Shown here: in pieces, positions 6,852 through 7,942 of the stretch
Position numbering within the stretch: the stretch's first letter is position 1
How the letters are laid out: every line of letters starts with the position of its first letter
NCBI GenBank assembly: GCA_025464925.1
Contig: JAODMS010000146.1
Span: 1 to 7,942 of the forward strand
DNA from: Arthrobacter sp.
GTDB taxonomy: Bacteria > Actinomycetota > Actinomycetes > Actinomycetales > Micrococcaceae
DNA length: 7,942 nucleotides
Direction: 5' to 3'
Program-made: the position numbers and the translations under genes
Notes under the pieces: model-generated
The model's input: only the letters and a program-made list of their open reading frames with translations
Database searches by the model: none
What the model was told of the DNA's origin: nothing

Positions 6852-7352
6852 ATGAGACGCGCCGTATGCCCTGGCTCCTTCGACCCCATTCACAATGGAC
6901 ACCTGGAAGTCATTGCCCGAGCCGCTGGCCTCTTTGACGAGGTCATCGTGGGAGTATCCACCAACTACGCCAAGACATACCGCTTCAGCCTCGAGGAGCG
7001 GATCGACATGGCCAAGGAGACGCTCGCCTCCTTGCGCGGCATCGTGGTGGAGCCGGTAGGGGAGGGTCTCCTCGCCGAGTATTGCCGCCGGCGCGGCGTG
7101 TCCGCCATCGTCAAGGGCCTGCGCTCATCCTCTGACTTCGATTATGAGCTGCCGATGGCCACCATGAACCGGCAGCTCACCGGCGTCGAAACGGTGTTCC
7201 TGCCGGCGGAGAGCTCCTACCTGCATTTGTCATCCACCCTGATCAAGGAAGTGTTCACCCTGGGCGGGAATGTCTCGGAGTTTGTTCCCCGATCTGTACT
7301 GAAACGGCTGCACCTGCGCGAGCCGGTTCGGGAACAGGTGCGCAAAGGGTAA
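6852..7352 (+). CDS. coaD: Pantetheine-phosphate adenylyltransferase (PPAT)
   Basis: CoaD transfers AMP from ATP to 4'-phosphopantetheine to make dephospho-CoA, the penultimate step of coenzyme A synthesis, in the cytoplasm. The 166-residue length is normal for the bacterial family. PGSFDPIHNGH (7-17) carries the nucleotidyltransferase HxGH motif (His14, His17). Lys41 in NYAKTY, Arg91 in KGLRSSSDFDYE and the SSTLIKE motif (127-133) line the ATP and pantetheine sites. The ATG at 6852 starts immediately before RRAVCPGSFDP, as expected for the family. coaD diverges from the dehydrogenase gene across 43 bases and is followed by a hairpin terminator, so it may be transcribed alone. In many actinobacteria it directly follows rsmD; here the minus-strand operon separates them. 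Confidence 0.97.
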   Translation: MRRAVCPGSFDPIHNGHLEVIARAAGLFDEVIVGVSTNYAKTYRFSLEERIDMAKETLASLRGIVVEPVGEGLLAEYCRRRGVSAIVKGLRSSSDFDYELPMATMNRQLTGVETVFLPAESSYLHLSSTLIKEVFTLGGNVSEFVPRSVLKRLHLREPVREQVRKG

Positions 7353-7401
7353 GCTTGATCGGTACTCGGCGGCCTGCTGCCGGTTGCGCGGCCTGAATCC
7401 T

Positions 7402-7442
7402 GGCCGGGACGCGGTCTGATCCGCGCGCCTGGCCTTCGGTTT
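7402..7442 (+). terminator. Probable intrinsic terminator after coaD
   Basis: The GGCCGGG at 7402-7408 pairs with CCTGGCC at 7428-7434 (one G-U pair). After a small 1x2 internal loop the inner stem CGCGG/CCGCG closes a TCTGAT loop. A weak T-containing tail, TTCGGTTT, follows at 7435-7442. The stem is strong but the T run is poor, as is common in high-G+C bacteria. It lies 49 bases after the coaD stop and just before the next promoter. Confidence 0.6.
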
Positions 7443-7470
7443 GAGTCCGTCCGGAAGTTCAGGCTAAGAT
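7441..7470 (+). promoter_or_regulatory. Predicted promoter of the DUF177 gene
   Basis: TTGAGT at 7441-7446 (four of six to TTGACA) is separated by 18 bases from TAAGAT at 7465-7470 (TANNNT; four of six to TATAAT). The transcription start would fall near 7477, giving a leader of about 27 bases before the proposed ATT start. The -35 touches the tail of the coaD terminator. Confidence 0.6.
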
Positions 7471-7493
7471 AGTACGTCGGTCATATGTTCAAC

Positions 7494-7498
7494 AGGAG
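7494..7498 (+). promoter_or_regulatory. Shine-Dalgarno site of the DUF177 gene
   Basis: AGGAG is followed by a five-base spacer (TTCTC) and then ATT at 7504. This is one of the best ribosome sites in the window. It is placed correctly for 7504 and far too distant for the first in-frame ATG at 7570, so it decides the start. Confidence 0.75.
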
Positions 7499-7503
7499 TT
7501 CTC

Positions 7504-7942
7504 ATTAAACGAGATGCTAGTTCGCCCCTGGCGTTCGACGTCAAGGACATCGGACGCAGTCCGGGAAGCATGCGGACACTGAAGGAACATGTACCCGCAC
7601 CAAGTGATCTTGGTGTGGCGCTCATTGGCGTGCAGCAAGGCTCGGATGTCGGGCTGGACCTGCGGCTGGAGGCCGTACACGAAGGAATTCTGGTATCAGG
7701 AACCGTGGACGTCGAAGTTACTGGCGAATGCGGCCGATGCCTGGATCCCCTTGCGTATGACCTCGAGGTCAATGTGCAAGAACTTTTCTTCTACGGGGAC
7801 GCTGTGTTCTCGGACGAAGAAGACGAAGAAGAGCAACGTCGAGTCGAGCACGATCTGATCGATCTTGAGCCGGTGTTGCGGGACGCAGTTGTAACCATGC
7901 TGCCGTTCCAGCCGGTGTGCCGGGAAGACTGCCAGGGCCTTT
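7504..7942 (+). CDS. DUF177/YceD family protein, 3' end outside window, ATT start
   Basis: This is a DUF177 protein, the family of E. coli YceD, which is linked to accumulation of large-subunit (23S) rRNA and is usually encoded beside rpmF (ribosomal protein L32). 146 residues are visible and the frame is open to the window end. It begins KRDASSPLAFDVKDIGRSPGSM, of which SPLAFDVKDIGRSPGSM matches the conserved start of the M. tuberculosis homologue Rv2926c as I recall it. It continues with LIGVQQGSDVGLDLRLEAV, GECGRC (Cys76, Cys79), a very acidic linker (SDEEDEEE, 103-110) and a CREDC pair (Cys139, Cys143). The four cysteines may bind metal (inference). Between the in-frame TAA at 7465 and residue Met23 (7570) there is no ATG, GTG or TTG, so the start is most likely ATT 7504 behind AGGAG. 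G+C is lower than in its neighbours. rpmF and rnc would be expected next, beyond the window. Confidence 0.85.
   Translation, partial: MKRDASSPLAFDVKDIGRSPGSMRTLKEHVPAPSDLGVALIGVQQGSDVGLDLRLEAVHEGILVSGTVDVEVTGECGRCLDPLAYDLEVNVQELFFYGDAVFSDEEDEEEQRRVEHDLIDLEPVLRDAVVTMLPFQPVCREDCQGL

Noticed and set aside
7464..7772. Minus-strand frame opposite the start of the DUF177 gene
   Set aside because: It is Ser/Arg/Thr-rich without motifs, and the plus strand encodes conserved DUF177 sequence with a promoter and ribosome site.

Overview
The window looks like chromosomal DNA from a high-G+C actinobacterium, most likely a relative of Arthrobacter (Micrococcaceae). The basis is the strong G/C bias at third codon positions, the protein sequences (several track the Mycobacterium tuberculosis homologues I remember), and the housekeeping order recG - rsmD - coaD - DUF177. 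No database search was possible, so the genus is an inference. I see no mobile element, CRISPR array, rRNA or tRNA, and no gene-free stretch longer than about 150 bases.

Left part, plus strand (1-3963): a FakA/DAK2-type kinase-like gene whose 5' end lies outside the window, then recG (DNA branch-migration helicase, overlapping the kinase stop) and rsmD (16S rRNA guanine-N2 methyltransferase, 24 bases later with a good ribosome binding site). These three look like one transcription unit.

Middle part, minus strand (3967-6808): a tight three-gene operon read right to left. It holds a classical short-chain dehydrogenase, a class I PLP aminotransferase of the type often labelled DapC (start and stop overlap by ATGA), and a spermidine-synthase-like Rossmann protein (GTG start two bases after the aminotransferase stop). 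This cassette sits between rsmD and coaD, which are usually neighbours. Its last stop codon is only three bases from the rsmD stop. Its biochemical role is unknown.

Right part, plus strand (6852-7942): coaD (phosphopantetheine adenylyltransferase), diverging from the dehydrogenase across 43 bases. Each of these two genes has a TANNNT -10 box exactly six bases before its ATG, a layout that predicts two interlocked leaderless promoters. After coaD come a GC-rich hairpin terminator and a promoter (TTGAGT, 18 bases, TAAGAT). Next is a DUF177/YceD gene, cut by the window end, that appears to start at a rare ATT codon behind a clear AGGAG. The AUU start and the divergent leaderless promoters are the most notable observations. 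The cassette of unknown function and the shortened FakA-like protein follow.
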